A stretch of DNA of 64,000 nucleotides from Euglena gracilis (lineage: Eukaryota > Euglenida > Euglenophyceae > Euglenales): the NCBI GenBank assembly GCA_039621445.1, contig CP154954.1, positions 36,751,703-36,815,702 on the forward strand. Reading direction: 5' to 3'. Position numbers and translations under genes: made by a program. The notes below the pieces were generated by a model. The model had not been told where the DNA came from and made no database searches. It was given only the letters and a program-made list of their open reading frames with translations. The first letter of the stretch is position 1; each line of letters starts with the position of its first letter. Positions 19,664-31,689 of this stretch are shown here, piece by piece.

Positions 19664-22600
19664 CCAAAACGTGCGACCAGCCCCCGGGACCAGGTCAGCT
19701 GGGTTCCCCACCCCCAAAAACCCCATAATGACTGGAACCAATGCCGAAAATACCCCACAATAGCAAAATGTTGGCAATTTTTTTTGGTATAACAAAAATC
19801 GGGGCGGAAGGGGAGGTGGCGTGGTTCAAAGGACCAGATACCATTTTTTTTTGGTTTAAATCAGGGCAAAAGGGGGGGGGGTGCCGTGGTTCTCGGGACC
19901 AGATTGCCTCAATGCCAGGTACTGGGGGGTGACAAAACGTGCGACCAGCCCCCGGGACCAGGCCAGCTGGGTTCCCCACACCCCAAAACCCCACAATAAC
20001 TGAAACCACTGCTGAAAATACCCCACGATAGCAAAATTTTGGCAATTTTTTGGTATAAATCGGGGGGGGGGGGGCTTGGTTTCAAGGACCAGATTGCCTC
20101 AATGCCAGGAATTGGGGGGTGCTAAAACGTGCGGCCAGCCCCTGGGACCAGGTCAGCTGGGTTCCCCACCCCCCAAAACCCCACAATAACTGGAACCAAT
20201 GCCGAAAACACCCCACAGTTGCAAAATTTTGGCATTTTTTTTATTACAAATCAGGGCGGAAGGGGGGGGGCGTGGTTCTCGGGACCAGATTGCCTCAATG
20301 CCAGGAATTGGGGGGTGCCAAAACGTGCGGCCAGCCCCCGGGACCAGGTCAGCTGGGTTCCCCACCCCCAAATCCCCACAATAATTGAAGCCACTGCTGA
20401 AAATACCCCACGATAGCAAAAGTTTTGGCAATTTTTTGGTATAAATCGGGGCGGAAGGGGAGCTGGCGTGGGGGGCAAAAGGGGGGGTGCCGTGGTTCTC
20501 GGGACCAGATTGCCTCAATGCCAGGTACTGGGGGGTGACAAAACGTGCGACCAGCCCCCGGGACCAGGTCAGCTGGGTTCCCCACCCCCAAAAACCCCAA
20601 AATAACTGAAACCACTGATAGTGAACACCCCAAAATAGCAAATATTTCGCAATTTTTTTGGTATAAATCGGGGCGGAAGGGGGGGGGGGGCGTAGTTTTT
20701 AAAGGACCAGGTTGGCTCAATGCCAGGAATTGGGGGGGTGCCAAAACGTGCGACCAGCCCCCGGCACCGGGTAAGCTGGGTTCCCCACCCCCAAAACCCC
20801 AAAACCCACTGCTGAACCAACTGCCCCCACAATAGCAAAATTTTCAATTTTTTGGGCGTTATAATCGGGGCGGGGGGGCGTGGGGGCGTGATTTTCGGGG
20901 CCAGATTGCCTCAATTGCCAGGAAATGGGGGGTGCCAAAACGTCCCACCAGCCCCCGGGACCAGGCCAGCTGGGTTCCCCAACCCCAAAAACCCCATGAA
21001 ATAATCAGGAAACCACTGCTCACCCCCCCAAATAGCAAAATTTTCACAATTTTTGGGTGCTATCGGGGGGGCGGGGGGGGGGGCGTGGTTTTCGGGCGTG
21101 ATTTGGCCATGCCGCCAGGAATGGGGGTTGCCAAAACGTGCGACCAGCCCCCGGGACCAGGTCAGCTGGGTTCCCCACCCCCAAAACCCCACAATAATTG
21201 AAACCACTGCTGAAAATACCCCACGATAGCAAAATTTTTGCAATTTTTTTGGTATAAATCGGGGGGGGGGGCCGTGGTTTCAAGGACCGGATTGCCTCAA
21301 TGCCAGGAATTGGGGGGTGCCAAAACGTGCGGCCAGCCCCTGGGACCAGGTCAGCTGGGTTCCCCACCCCCCAAAACCCCACAATGACTGGAACTACTGC
21401 TGAAAACACCCCGCAATAGCAAAATGTTGGCATTTTTTTATTACAAATCAGGGCGAAGGGGGGGGGGCGTGGTTTTCGGGACCAGATTGCCTCAATGCCA
21501 GGAATTGGGGGGTGCCAAAACGTGCGGCCAGCCCCCGGGACCAGGTCAGCTGGGTTCCCCACCCCCCAAAACCCACAATAATTCAAGCCACTGCTGAAAA
21601 TACCCCACAAATAGCAAAATTTTCACAATTTTTTGGTATAAATCGGGGCGGAGTGGGGGCGTGGGGGCGTGATTTTCAAGGGGCCAGATTGCCTCAATGC
21701 CAGGAAATTGGGGGGTGCCAAAACGTCCCAGCCCCCCCCGGGAGCTGGGTTCCCCACCCCCCAAAACCCCACAATAACTGAAACCAATGCTGAAAACACC
21801 CCGCAATAGCAAAATGTTGGCAATTTTTTTGGTATAAATCGGGGCGGAAGGGGGGGGGCGTGGACCAGATTGCCTCAATGCCAGGAATCGGGGGGGGGGG
21901 GGAGTGCCAAAACGTGCGGAGGGACCAGGTCAGCTGGGTTCCCCACCCCCAAAAACCCCACAATAACTGAAACCACTGCTGTTCAACGCCCCCCAAATAG
22001 CAAAATTTTTTGGCAATTTTTTGGGTATAAATCGGGGGCGGCGTGGGGGCGGGGGGCGTGGGGGCGTGATTTTCGGGGGGAGAGTGCCTCAATGCCAGGG
22101 AAATGGGGGGGCCAAAAAACGTCCCACCAGCCCCCGGGACCAGGTCAGCTGGGTTCCCCACCCCCCAAAAACCCATGAATATCAGCACCACTGCTGCTCA
22201 ACGCCCCCCAAATAGCAAAATTTTCACAATTTTTGGGTGTTAATCGGGGGGGGGGGGCGTGGGGGCGTGATTTTCGGGGCCAGATTGGCTCAATGCCAGG
22301 AAATGGGGTGCGCCAAAACGTCCCACCAGCCCCCCGGGACCAGGTCAGCTGGGTTCCCCACCCCCCAAAAACCCATGAATGTCAGCACCACTGCTGCTCA
22401 ACGCCCCCCAAACAGCAAAATTTCACAATTTTTGGGCGTTAATCAGGGAGGTGGGGGGCGTGGGGGCGTGATTTTCGGGGCCAGATTGGCTCAATGCCAG
22501 GATATGGGGTGTGCCAAAACGTCCCACCAGCCCCCGGGACCAGGTCAGCTGGGTTCCCCACCCCCCAAAACCCCATGAATATCAGCACCACTGCTGCTCA

Positions 22601-25600
22601 ACGCCCCCCAAATAGCAAAATTTTCACAATTTTTGGGCGTTGATCGGGGGGGGGGGTGTGGGGGCGTGATTTTCGGGGCCAGATTGGCTCAATGCCAGGA
22701 AATGGGGTGTGCCAAAACGTCCCACCAGCCCCCGGCACCAGGTCAGCTGGGTTCCCCACCCCCCAAAACCCCATGAATGTCAGCACCACTGCTGCTCAAC
22801 GCCCCCCAAATAGCAAAATTTTCACAATTTTTGGGCGTTGATCGGGGGGGGGGGGCGTGGGGGCGTGATTTTCGGGGCCAGATTGGCTCAATGCCAGGAA
22901 ATGGGGTGTGCCAAAACGTCCCACCAGCCCCCGGGACCAGGTCAGCTGGGTTCCCCACCCCCCAAAACCCCATGAATATCAGCACCACTGCTGCTCAACG
23001 CCCCCCAAATAGCAAAATTTTCACAATTTTTGGGCGTTAATCGGGGGGGGGGGGCGTGATTTTTGGGGCCAGATTGCCTCAATGCCAGGAAATGGGGTGT
23101 GCCAAAACGTCCCACCAGCCCCCGGGAGCGGGTCAGCTGGGTTCCCCACACCCCAAAACCCCATGAATGTCAGCACCACTGCTGCTCAACGACCCCCAAA
23201 TAGCAAAATTTTCACAATTTTTGGGCGTTAATCGGGGGGGGGGGGGCGTGGGGGCGTGATTTTCGGGGCCAGATTGCCTCAATGCCAGGAAATGGGGTGT
23301 GCCAAAACGTCCCACCAGCCCCCGGGACCAGGTCAGCTGGGTTCCCCACCCCCCAAAACCCCATGAATATCAGCACCACTGCTGCTCAACGCCCCCCAAA
23401 TAGCAAAATTTTCACAATTTTTGGGTGCTAATAGGGGGGGGGGCGTGGGGGCGTGATTTTCGGGGCCAGATTGGCTCAATGCCAGGAAATGGGGTGTACC
23501 AAAACGTCCCACCAGCCCCCCGGACCAGGTCAGCTGGGTTCCCCACCCCCCAAAACCCCATGAATATCAGAACCACTGCTGCTCAACACCCCCCAAATAG
23601 CAAAATTTTCACAATTTTTGGGTGCAAATGGGGGGGGGGGGGCGTGGGGGCGTGATTTTCGGGGCCAGATTGCCTCAATGCCAGGAAATGGGGTGTGCCA
23701 AAACGTCCCACCAGCCCCCGGGACCAGGTCAGCTGGGTTCCCCACACCCCAAAACCGCATGAATATCAGAACCACTGCTGCTCAACGCCCCCCAAATAGC
23801 AAAATTTTCACAATTTTTGGGTGCTAATAGGGGGGGGGGGGCGTGGGGGCGTGATTTTCGGGGCCAGATTGGCTCAATGCCAGGAAATGGGGTGTGCCAA
23901 AACGTCCCACCAGCCCCCGGGACCAGGTCAGCTGGGTTCCCCACCCCCCAAAACCCCATGAATATCAGAACCACTGCTGCTCAACCCCCCCCAAATAGCA
24001 AAATTTTCACAATTTTTGGATGTTAATCGGGGGGGGGGGGGCGTGGGGGCGTGATTTTCGGGGCCAGATTGGCTCAATGCCAGGAAACGGGGTGTGCCAA
24101 ACCCCAGGACCAGGTCAGCTGGGTTCCCCACCCCCCAAAAACCCCATGAATATCAGCAGCACTGCTGCACAACACCCCCCAAATAGCAAAATTTTCACAT
24201 TTTTTGGGTGTTAATCGGGGGTGGGGGGGGGGGCCGTGGTTTTGGGGGCCAGATTGCCTCTATGCCAGGAAACGGGGTGCGCCAAAACGTCCCACCAGCC
24301 CCCGGGACCAGGTCAGCTGGGTTCCCCACCCCCCAAAACCCCATGAATATCAGCACCACTGCTGCTCAGCGCCCCCCAAATAGCAAAATTTTCACAATTT
24401 TTGGGTGCTAATAGGGGGGGCGGCGTGGGGGCGTGATTTTCGGGGCCAGATTGCCTCAATGCCAGGAAATGGGGTGTGCCAAAACGTCCCACCAGCCCCC
24501 CGGGACCAGGTCAGCTGGGTTCCCCACCCCCCAAAACCCCATGAATATCAGCACCACTGCTGCTCAACGACCCCCAAATAGCAAAATTTTCACAATTTTT
24601 GGGCGTTAATCGGGGGGGGGGGGGGGTGATTTTTGGGGCCAGATTGCCTCAATGCCAGGAAATGGGGTGTGCCAAAACGTCCCACCAGCCCCCGGGACCA
24701 GGTCAGCTGGGTTCCCCACACCCCAAAACCCCATGAATATCAGCACCACTGCTGCTCAACGCCCCCCAAATAGCAAAATTTTCACAATTTTTGGGTGCTA
24801 ATAGGGGGGGGGGGCGTGGGGGCGTGATTTTCGGGGCCAGATTGGCTCAATGCCAGGAAATGGGGTGTACCAAAACGTCCCACCAGCCCCCCGGACCAGG
24901 TCAGCTGGGTTCCCCACCCCCCAAAACCCCATGAATATCAGAACCACTGCTGCTCAACGCCCCCCAAATAGCAAAATTTTCACAATTTTTGGGTGCTAAT
25001 AGGGGGGGGGGGGGGGGGGGGGGGTGTTTTTGGGGGCCAGATTGCCTCAATGCCAGGAAATGGGGTGTGCCAAAACGTCCCACCAGCCCCCGGGACCAGG
25101 TCAGCTGGGTTCCCCACCCCCCAAAACCCCATGAATATCAGCACCACTGCTGCTCAACGCCCCCCAAATAGCAAAATTTTCACAATTTTTGGGTGCTAAT
25201 AGGGGGGGGGGGCGTGGGGGCGTGATTTTCGGGGCCAGATTGGCTCAATGCCAGGAAATGGGGTGTACCAAAACGTCCCACCAGCCCCCCGGACCAGGTC
25301 AGCTGGGTTCCCCACCCCCCAAAACCCCATGAATATCAGAACCACTGCTGCTCAACACCCCCCAAATAGCAAAATTTTCACAATTTTTGGGTGCTAATAG
25401 GGGGGGGGGGCGTGGGGGCGTGATTTTCGGGGCCAGATTGCCTCAATGCCAGGAAATGGGGTGTGCCAAAACGTCCCACCAGCCCCCGGGACCAGGTCAG
25501 CTGGGTTCCCCACACCCCAAAACCGCATGAATATCAGAACCACTGCTGCTCAACGCCCCCCAAATAGCAAAATTTTCACAATTTTTGGGTGCTAATAGGG

Positions 25601-26455
25601 GGGGGGGCGTGGGGGCGTGATTTTCGGGGCCAGATTGTCTCATTGCCAGGAAATGGGGTGTGCCAAAACGTCCCACCAGCCCCCGGGACCAGGTCAGCTG
25701 GGTTCCCCACCCCCCAAAACCCCATGAATATCAGCACCACTGCTGCTCAACGCCCCCCAAATAGCAAAATTTTCACAATTTTTGGGTGTTAATCGGGGGG
25801 GGGGGGCGTGGGGGCGTGATTTTCGGGGCCAGATTGGCTCAATGCCAGGAAATGGGGTGCGCCAAAACGTCCCACCAGCCCCCCGGGACCAGGTCAGCTG
25901 GGTTCCCCACCCCCCAAAAACCCATGAATGTCAGCACCACTGCTGCTCAACGCCCCCCAAACAGCAAAATTTCACAATTTTTGGGCGTTAATCAGGGAGG
26001 TGGGGGGCGTGGGGGCGTGATTTTCGGGGCCAGATTGGCTCAATGCCAGGAAATGGGGTGTGCCAAAACGTCCCACCAGCCCCCGGCACCAGGTCAGCTG
26101 GGTTCCCCACCCCCCAAAACCCCATGAATGTCAGCACCACTGCTGCTCAACACCCCCCAAATAGCAAAATTTTCACAATTTTTGGGCGTTGATCGGGGGG
26201 GGGGGGCGTGGGGGCGTGATTTTCGGGGCCAGATTGGCTCAATGCCAGGAAATGGGGTGTGCCAAAACGTCCCACCAGCCCCCGGGACCAGGTCAGCTGG
26301 GTTCCCCACCCCCCAAAACCCCATGAATATCAGCACCACTGCTGCTCAACGCCCCCCAAATAGCAAAATTTTCACAATTTTTGGGTGCTAATAGGGGGGG
26401 CGGCGTGGGGGCGTGATTTTCGGGGCCAGATTGGCTCAATGCCAGGAAATGGGCC
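19664..26455. repeat. About 199-bp satellite array, left part (plus orientation)
   Basis: Head-to-tail monomers of about 195-200 bp (many spaced exactly 199). Order in a unit: CCAAAACGT(CC/GCG)ACCAGCCCCCG, GGACCAGGTCAGCTGGG, TTCCCCACCCCCCAAAACCCC, AT(A/G)TCAG(A/C)ACCACTGCTGCTCAA, AAATAGCAAAATTTTCACAA, a G-run, GGGGCGTGATTTTCGGGGCC, AGATTG(C/G)CTCAATGCCAGG. About 34 units. 19,664-20,900 has an older variant (AATAACTGAAACCACTGCTGAAAATACC, GGTATAAATCGGGG); 22,000-26,450 has the GCACCACTGCTGCTCAACGCC type. Marker variants (GTGTACC with CCCCCCGGACC) recur at about 23,490, 24,868 and 25,265, indicating higher-order duplication. Confidence 0.95.
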
Positions 26456-27297
26456 CATTTCCTGGCATTGAGGCAATCTGGCCCCGAAAATCACGCCCCC
26501 ACACCCCCCCCCCCCCCCCCCCCGATTAACGCCCCAAAATTGTGAAAATTTTGCTATTTGGGGGTCGTTGAGCAGCAGTGGTGCTGACATTCATGGGGTT
26601 TTGGGGTGTGGGGAACCCAGCTGACCCGCTCCCGGGGGCTGGTAGGACGTTTTGGCACACCCCATTTCCTGGCATTGAGGCAATCTGGCCCCAAAAATCA
26701 CGCCCCCCCCCCCGATTAACGCCCAAAATTTGTGAAAATTTTGCTATTTGGGGGCAGGGTTCGATATAAGGAGGGCGTACATGGTTTAGGTGGGGGGGGG
26801 GGCCCCCCCCCCCCCCCCCCCCCCTCCAGGCCGCCAGGGGGGGGCCCGGACCACCCCCCCCCCCACCTGCAAGGGGGGTCCGGACCGACCCTCGGGGGCA
26901 AAAATTGACCCCCCCCAAAAAGGGTCAATTTTTTCCTCCGGCGCTTCGCGCCGAAAATTTTTTGCATTTTTGGCACATTTTTGCCCAAAAAGTGCCCAAA
27001 ATGGCACTTTTGGTCGTTTTGGGGGGGCAAAAATTTTCGGCCCGGCGCTTCGCGCCGGGCCGAAAATTCGGCCACCCTGACCGCGCACCTGTTTAGGTGG
27101 GGGGGGTGTCCCCCCCACCCCCCCCCCCCTCCTGGCCCGCGGGGGGGGGTCCGGACCACCCCCCCCCCACCTGTCCTTATATCGAACCCTGTTTGGGGGG
27201 CGTTGAGCAGCAGTGGTGCTGATATTCATGGGGTTTTGGGGGGTGGGGAACCCAGCTGACCTGGTTCCGGGGGCTGGTGGGACGTTTTGGCACACGT
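26453..27297. repeat. Inverted island in the satellite
   Basis: At 26,450-26,460 the array reads AAATGGGCCCATTTCC: the monomer meets its own reverse complement at a perfect palindrome. From there to about 27,297 the monomers run in minus orientation (TTTCCTGGCATTGAGGC, TTGAGCAGCAGTGGTGCTGA). Orientation flips back at GGCACACGTGTGCC (27,291-27,304), again a palindrome. P1 is inserted within the inverted segment. Both junctions sit at or within a few bases of self-complementary monomer sequence. Confidence 0.92.
26755..27191. mobile_element. P1: non-autonomous element, TIR CAGGGTTCGATATAAGGA, perfect 8-bp TSD in satellite
   Basis: Left CAGGGTTCGATATAAGGA, right TCCTTATATCGAACCCTG, perfect 18-bp inverted repeats. 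TTTGGGGG flanks both sides (26,747-26,754 and 27,192-27,199). Neighbouring monomers show the uninterrupted target (GCTATTTGGGGGGCGTTGAG). The interior has two AGGTGGGGGGG-C-run-CCACCTG hairpins, GGTCCGGACCGACCC, a CCGGCGCTTCGCGCCGAAAA palindrome, then AAAAAGTGCCCAAAATGGCAC and CGGCGCTTCGCGCCGGGCCG. Copies P2 and P3 share the interior. No coding capacity. Confidence 0.95.
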
Positions 27298-30200
27298 GTG
27301 CCAAAATGTCACACCAGCTCCCGGGAGCAGGTCAGCTGGGTTCCCCACCCCCCAAAAACCCATGAATATCAGAACCATTGCTGCTCAACCCCCCCCCAAA
27401 TAGCAAAATTTTCACAATTTTTGGGTGTTAACCGGAGGGGGGGGGGGCGTGGGGGCGTGATTTTGGCGGCCAGATTGCCTCAATGCCAGGAAATGGGGTG
27501 TGCCAAAGCGTCCCACCAGCCCCCGGGACCAGGTCAGCTGGGTTCCCCACCCCCCAAAACCCCATGAATATCAGAACCACTGCTGCTCAACCCCCCCAAA
27601 TAGCAAATTTTTCACAATTTTTGGGTGTTAACCGGAGGGGGGGGGGCGTGGGGGCGTGATTTTCGGGGCCAGATTGCCTCAATGCCAGGAAATGGGGTGT
27701 GCCAAAGCGTCCCACCAGCCCCCGGGACCAGGTCAGCTGGGTTCCCCACCCCCCCAAAACCCCATGAATATCAGAACCACTGCTGCTCAACCCCCCCAAA
27801 TAGCAAATTTCTCACAATTTTTGGGTGTTGGGGGGGGCGTGGGGGCGTGATTTTCGGGGCCAGATTGCCTCAATGCCAGGAAATGGGGTGTGCCAAAGCG
27901 TCCCACCAGCCCCCGGGACCAGGTCAGCTGGGTTCCCCACCCCCCAAAACCCCATGAATATCAGAACCACTGCTGCTCAACCCCCCCAAATAGCAAAATT
28001 TTCACAATTTTTGGGTGTTAACCGGAGGGGGGGGGGCGTGGGGGCGTGATTTTCGGGGCCAGATTGCCTCAATGCCAGGAAATGGGGTGTGCCAAAACGT
28101 CCCACCAGCCCCCGGGACCAGGTCAGCTGGGCTCCCCACCCCCCAAAACCCCATGAATATCAGAACCACTGCTGCTCAACCCCCCCCCCAAATAGCAAAT
28201 TTCTCACAATTTTTGGGTGTTAACCGGAGGGGGGGGGGGCGTGGGGGCGTGATTTTCGCGGCCAGATTGCCTCAATGCCAGGAAATGGGGTGTGCCAAAA
28301 CGTCCCACCAGCCCCCGGGACCAGGTCAGCTGGGCTCCCCACCCCCCAAAAACCCCATGAATATCAGAACCACTGCTGCTCAACCCCCCCCAAATAGCAA
28401 ATTTCTCACAATTTTTGGGTGTTAACCGGAGGGGGGGGGGGGCATGAGGGTGTGATTTTCGGGGCCAGATTGCCTCAATGCCAGGAAATGGGGTGTGCCA
28501 AAACGTCCCACCAGCCCCCGGGACCAGGTCAGCTGGGTTCCCCACCCCCCAAAACCCCATGAATATCAGAACCACTGCTGCTCAACCCCCCCCCAAATAG
28601 CAAAATTTCTCACAATTTTGGGGTGTTAACCGGAGGGGGGGGCGTGGGGTTGTGATTTTCGCGGCCAGATTGCCTCAATGCCAGGAAATGGGGTGTGCCA
28701 AAGCGTCCCACCAGCCCCCGGGACCAGGTCAGCTGGGTTCCCCACCCCCCAAAAACCCCATGAATATCAGAACCACTGCTGCTCAACCCCCCCCAAATAG
28801 CAAATTTCTCACAATTTTTGGGTGTTAACCGGAGGGGGGGGGGGCGTGGGGGCGTGATTTTCGGGGCCAGATTGCCTCAATGCCAGGAAATGGGGTGTGC
28901 CAAAGCGTCCCACCAGCCCCCGGGACCAGGTCAGCTGGGTTCCCCACCCCCCAAAACCCCCATGAATATCAGAACCACTGCTGCTCAACCCCCCCCAAAT
29001 AGCAAATTTCTCACAATTTTTGGGTGTTAACCGGAGGGGGGGGGGCGTGGGGGTGTGATTTTCGCGGCCAGATTGCCTCAATGCCAGGAAATGGGGTGTG
29101 CCAAAACGTCCCACCAGCCCCCGGGACCAGGTCAGCTGGGTTCCCCACCCCCCAAAACCCCATGAATATCAGAACCACTGCTGCTCAACCCCCCAAATAG
29201 CAAAATTTTCACAATTTTTGGGTGTCAACCGGAGGGGGGGGGGCGTGGGGGTGTGATTTTCGCGGCCAGATTGCCTCAATGCCAGGAAATGGGGTGTGCC
29301 AAAACGTCCCACCAGCCCCCGGGACCAGGTCAGCTGAGTTCCCCACCCCCCAAAAACCCATGAATATCAGAACCACTGCTGCTCAACCCCCCCCAAATAG
29401 CAAATTTCTCACAATTTTTGGGTGTTAACCGGAGGGGGGGGGGCATGAGGGTGTGATTTTCGGGGCCAGATTGCCTCAATGCCAGGAAATGGGGTGTGCC
29501 AAAACGTCCCACCAGCCCCCGGGACCAGGTCAGCTGAGTTCCCCACCCCCCAAAACCCCATGAATATCAGAACCACTGCTGCTCAACCCCCCCCAAATAG
29601 CAAATTTCTCACAATTTTTTGGGTGTTGACCGGGGAGGGGGGCGTGGGGGCGTGATTTTCGCGGCCAGATTGCCTCAATGCCAGGAAATGGGGTGTGCCA
29701 AAGCGTCCCACCAGCCCCTGGGACCAATTCAGCTGAGTTCCCCACCCCCCAAAGCCCCATGAATATCAGAACCACTGCTGCTCAACCCCCCCCAAATAGC
29801 AAATTTCTCACAATTTTTGGGTGTTAACCGGAGGGGGGGGGGGCGCGGGGGCGTGATTTTCGCGGCCAGATTGCCTCAATGCCAGGAAATGGGGTGTGCC
29901 AAAACGTCCCACCAGCCCCCGGGACCAGGTCAGCTGGGTTCCCCACCCCCAAAAACCCCATGAATATCAGAACCACTGCTGCTCAACCCCCCCCAAATAG
30001 CAAAATTTTCACAATTTTTGGGTGTTAACCGGAGGGGGGGGGGGCGTGGGGGCGTGATTTTCGCGGCCAGATTGCCTCAATGCCAGGAAATGGGGTGTGC
30101 CAAAACGTCCCACCAGCCCCCGGGACCAGGTCAGCTGGGCTCCCCACCCCCCAAAACCCCATGAATATCAGAACCACTGCTGCTCAACCCCCCCCAAATA

Positions 30201-31366
30201 GCAAATTTCTCACAATTTTTGGGTGTTAACCAGAGGGGGGCGGGCGTGGGGCGTGATTTTCGCGGCCAGATTGCCTCAATGCCAGGAAATGGGGTGTGCC
30301 AAAACGTCCCACCAGCCCCCGGGACCAGGTCAGCTGGGTTCCCCACCCCCCAAAAACCCCATGAATATCAGAACCACTGCTGCTCAACCCCCCCAAATAG
30401 CAAATTTCTCACAATTTTTGGGTGTTAACCGGAGGGGGGGGGGCGTGGGGGCGTGATTTTCGGGGCCAGATTGCCTCAATGCCAGGAAATGGGGTGTGCC
30501 AAAGCGTCCCACCAGCCCCCGGGACCAGGTCAGCTGGGCTCCCCACCCCCCAAAAACCCCATGAATATCAGAACCACTGCTGCTCAACCCCCCCAAATAG
30601 CAAAATTTTCACAATTTTTGGGTGTTAACCAGAGGGGGACGGGCGTGGGGGCGTGATTTTCGGGGCCAGATTGCCTCAATGCCAGGAAATGGGGTGTGCC
30701 AAAGCGTCCCACCAGCCCCCGGGACCAGGTCAGCTGGGCTCCCCACCCCCCAAAAACCCCATGAATATCAGAACCACTGCTGCTCAACCCCCCCAAATAG
30801 CACATTTCTCACAATTTTTGGGTGTTAACCGGAGGGGGGAGGGCGTGGGGGCGTGATATTCGCGGCCAGATTGCCTCAATGCCAGGAAATGGGGTGTGCC
30901 AAAGCGTCCCACCAGCCCCCGGGACCAGGTCAGCTGGGCTCCCCACCCCCCAAAAACCCCAGAATCACCTGAGCCGCTGCTGGTCACCACCCCACAATCG
31001 CAAAAGTTTGCCCTTTTTTTGTGTAATTTGGGACCATCTGTGCGACCGCCACCCCTCCCCCTCAAACGGCAGGGCCAAAGCGGCAGGGTTTTTGGTTCGT
31101 GAAGGAAAAGGGTTAGGGTCAGTGTCAGGGACCCAGTCTGGGGGCTGGTGGCACGTTTTGGCACCCCGCGTTTCTTGGCATTCAATCTGGCTTTGAAAAG
31201 CACGCCCCCCGCCCCCCTTCAACAGCTGAAAATTGTCCAAATTTTGCAATTCGGGGGGTTGGCCAGATTACCCCAATGCCAGGAAATGGTGGGTGCCAAA
31301 GAGGGCCACCAGCCCCCGGGACCAGGTCAGCTGGGTTCCCCACCCCCCAAAACCCCATGAATATCA
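27298..31366. repeat. About 200-bp satellite array, right part
   Basis: About 20 plus-orientation monomers of a third variant: ATCAGAACCACTGCTGCTCAACC, AAATAGCAAATTTCTCACAA, GTGTTAACCGGAGGGGGG, ATTTTCGCGGCC. The variant is largely restricted to this side, so the array is regionally homogenised. The last full unit runs to about 30,960 and breaks into the shared CCTGAGCCGCTGCTGGTCACC block (30,966-31,200). One further unit (31,260-31,366) is cut by element U2. All frames of 60-140 codons here repeat with the monomer and are not genes. Confidence 0.94.
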
Positions 31367-31668
31367 GACTGACTGGTTTTTTCAGAGTGACTGACTGGTT
31401 TTGGGTGGGGGGGGGGTCGGCCAGGGGTGGGCAAAAGTGGCTTGAGTGACCCCGGCGCCAAAGGCGTCGGGAAAATTTTTTTGGCCTAAAATGGCCCAAA
31501 GTGACTGGAAATCGGCCGTTTTTCTGAGTGACTGACCCCCCCGGGGGGGAGGGGGGGTAGTGACTGACTGGCTTCCCAAAAAAAAAGTGACTGACTGGTT
31601 TTTCAAAAAGTGGAGTGACCCCCCCCTCCCCCCCCTCCCGGGGGTCGGTAAAAAATTGTATGACCCCC
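31367..31668. mobile_element. U2: insertion-like block ending the satellite
   Basis: The satellite breaks at CATGAATATCAGA and continues GACTGACTGGTTTTTTCAGAGTG. The interior, GGTCGGCCAGG(G)GTGGGCAAAAGTGGCTTGAGTGACCCCGGCGCC...GGCGTCGGGAAAATTTTTTTGG, is repeated in U1 at 49,759-50,122. The right part GGTCGGTAAAAAATTGTAT matches U1's TAAGCAATTGTA end. Clear termini and target duplication were not found for this copy. Confidence 0.6.
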
Positions 31669-31689
31669 CCCACCCCGTCTCGGGGGCGA

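Noticed and set aside
19664-31366. Regularly spaced repeats resembling a CRISPR array, and dozens of 60-140-codon frames
   Set aside because: The whole 199-bp period is repeated, with no unique spacers and no cas genes. The frames repeat with the satellite monomer.
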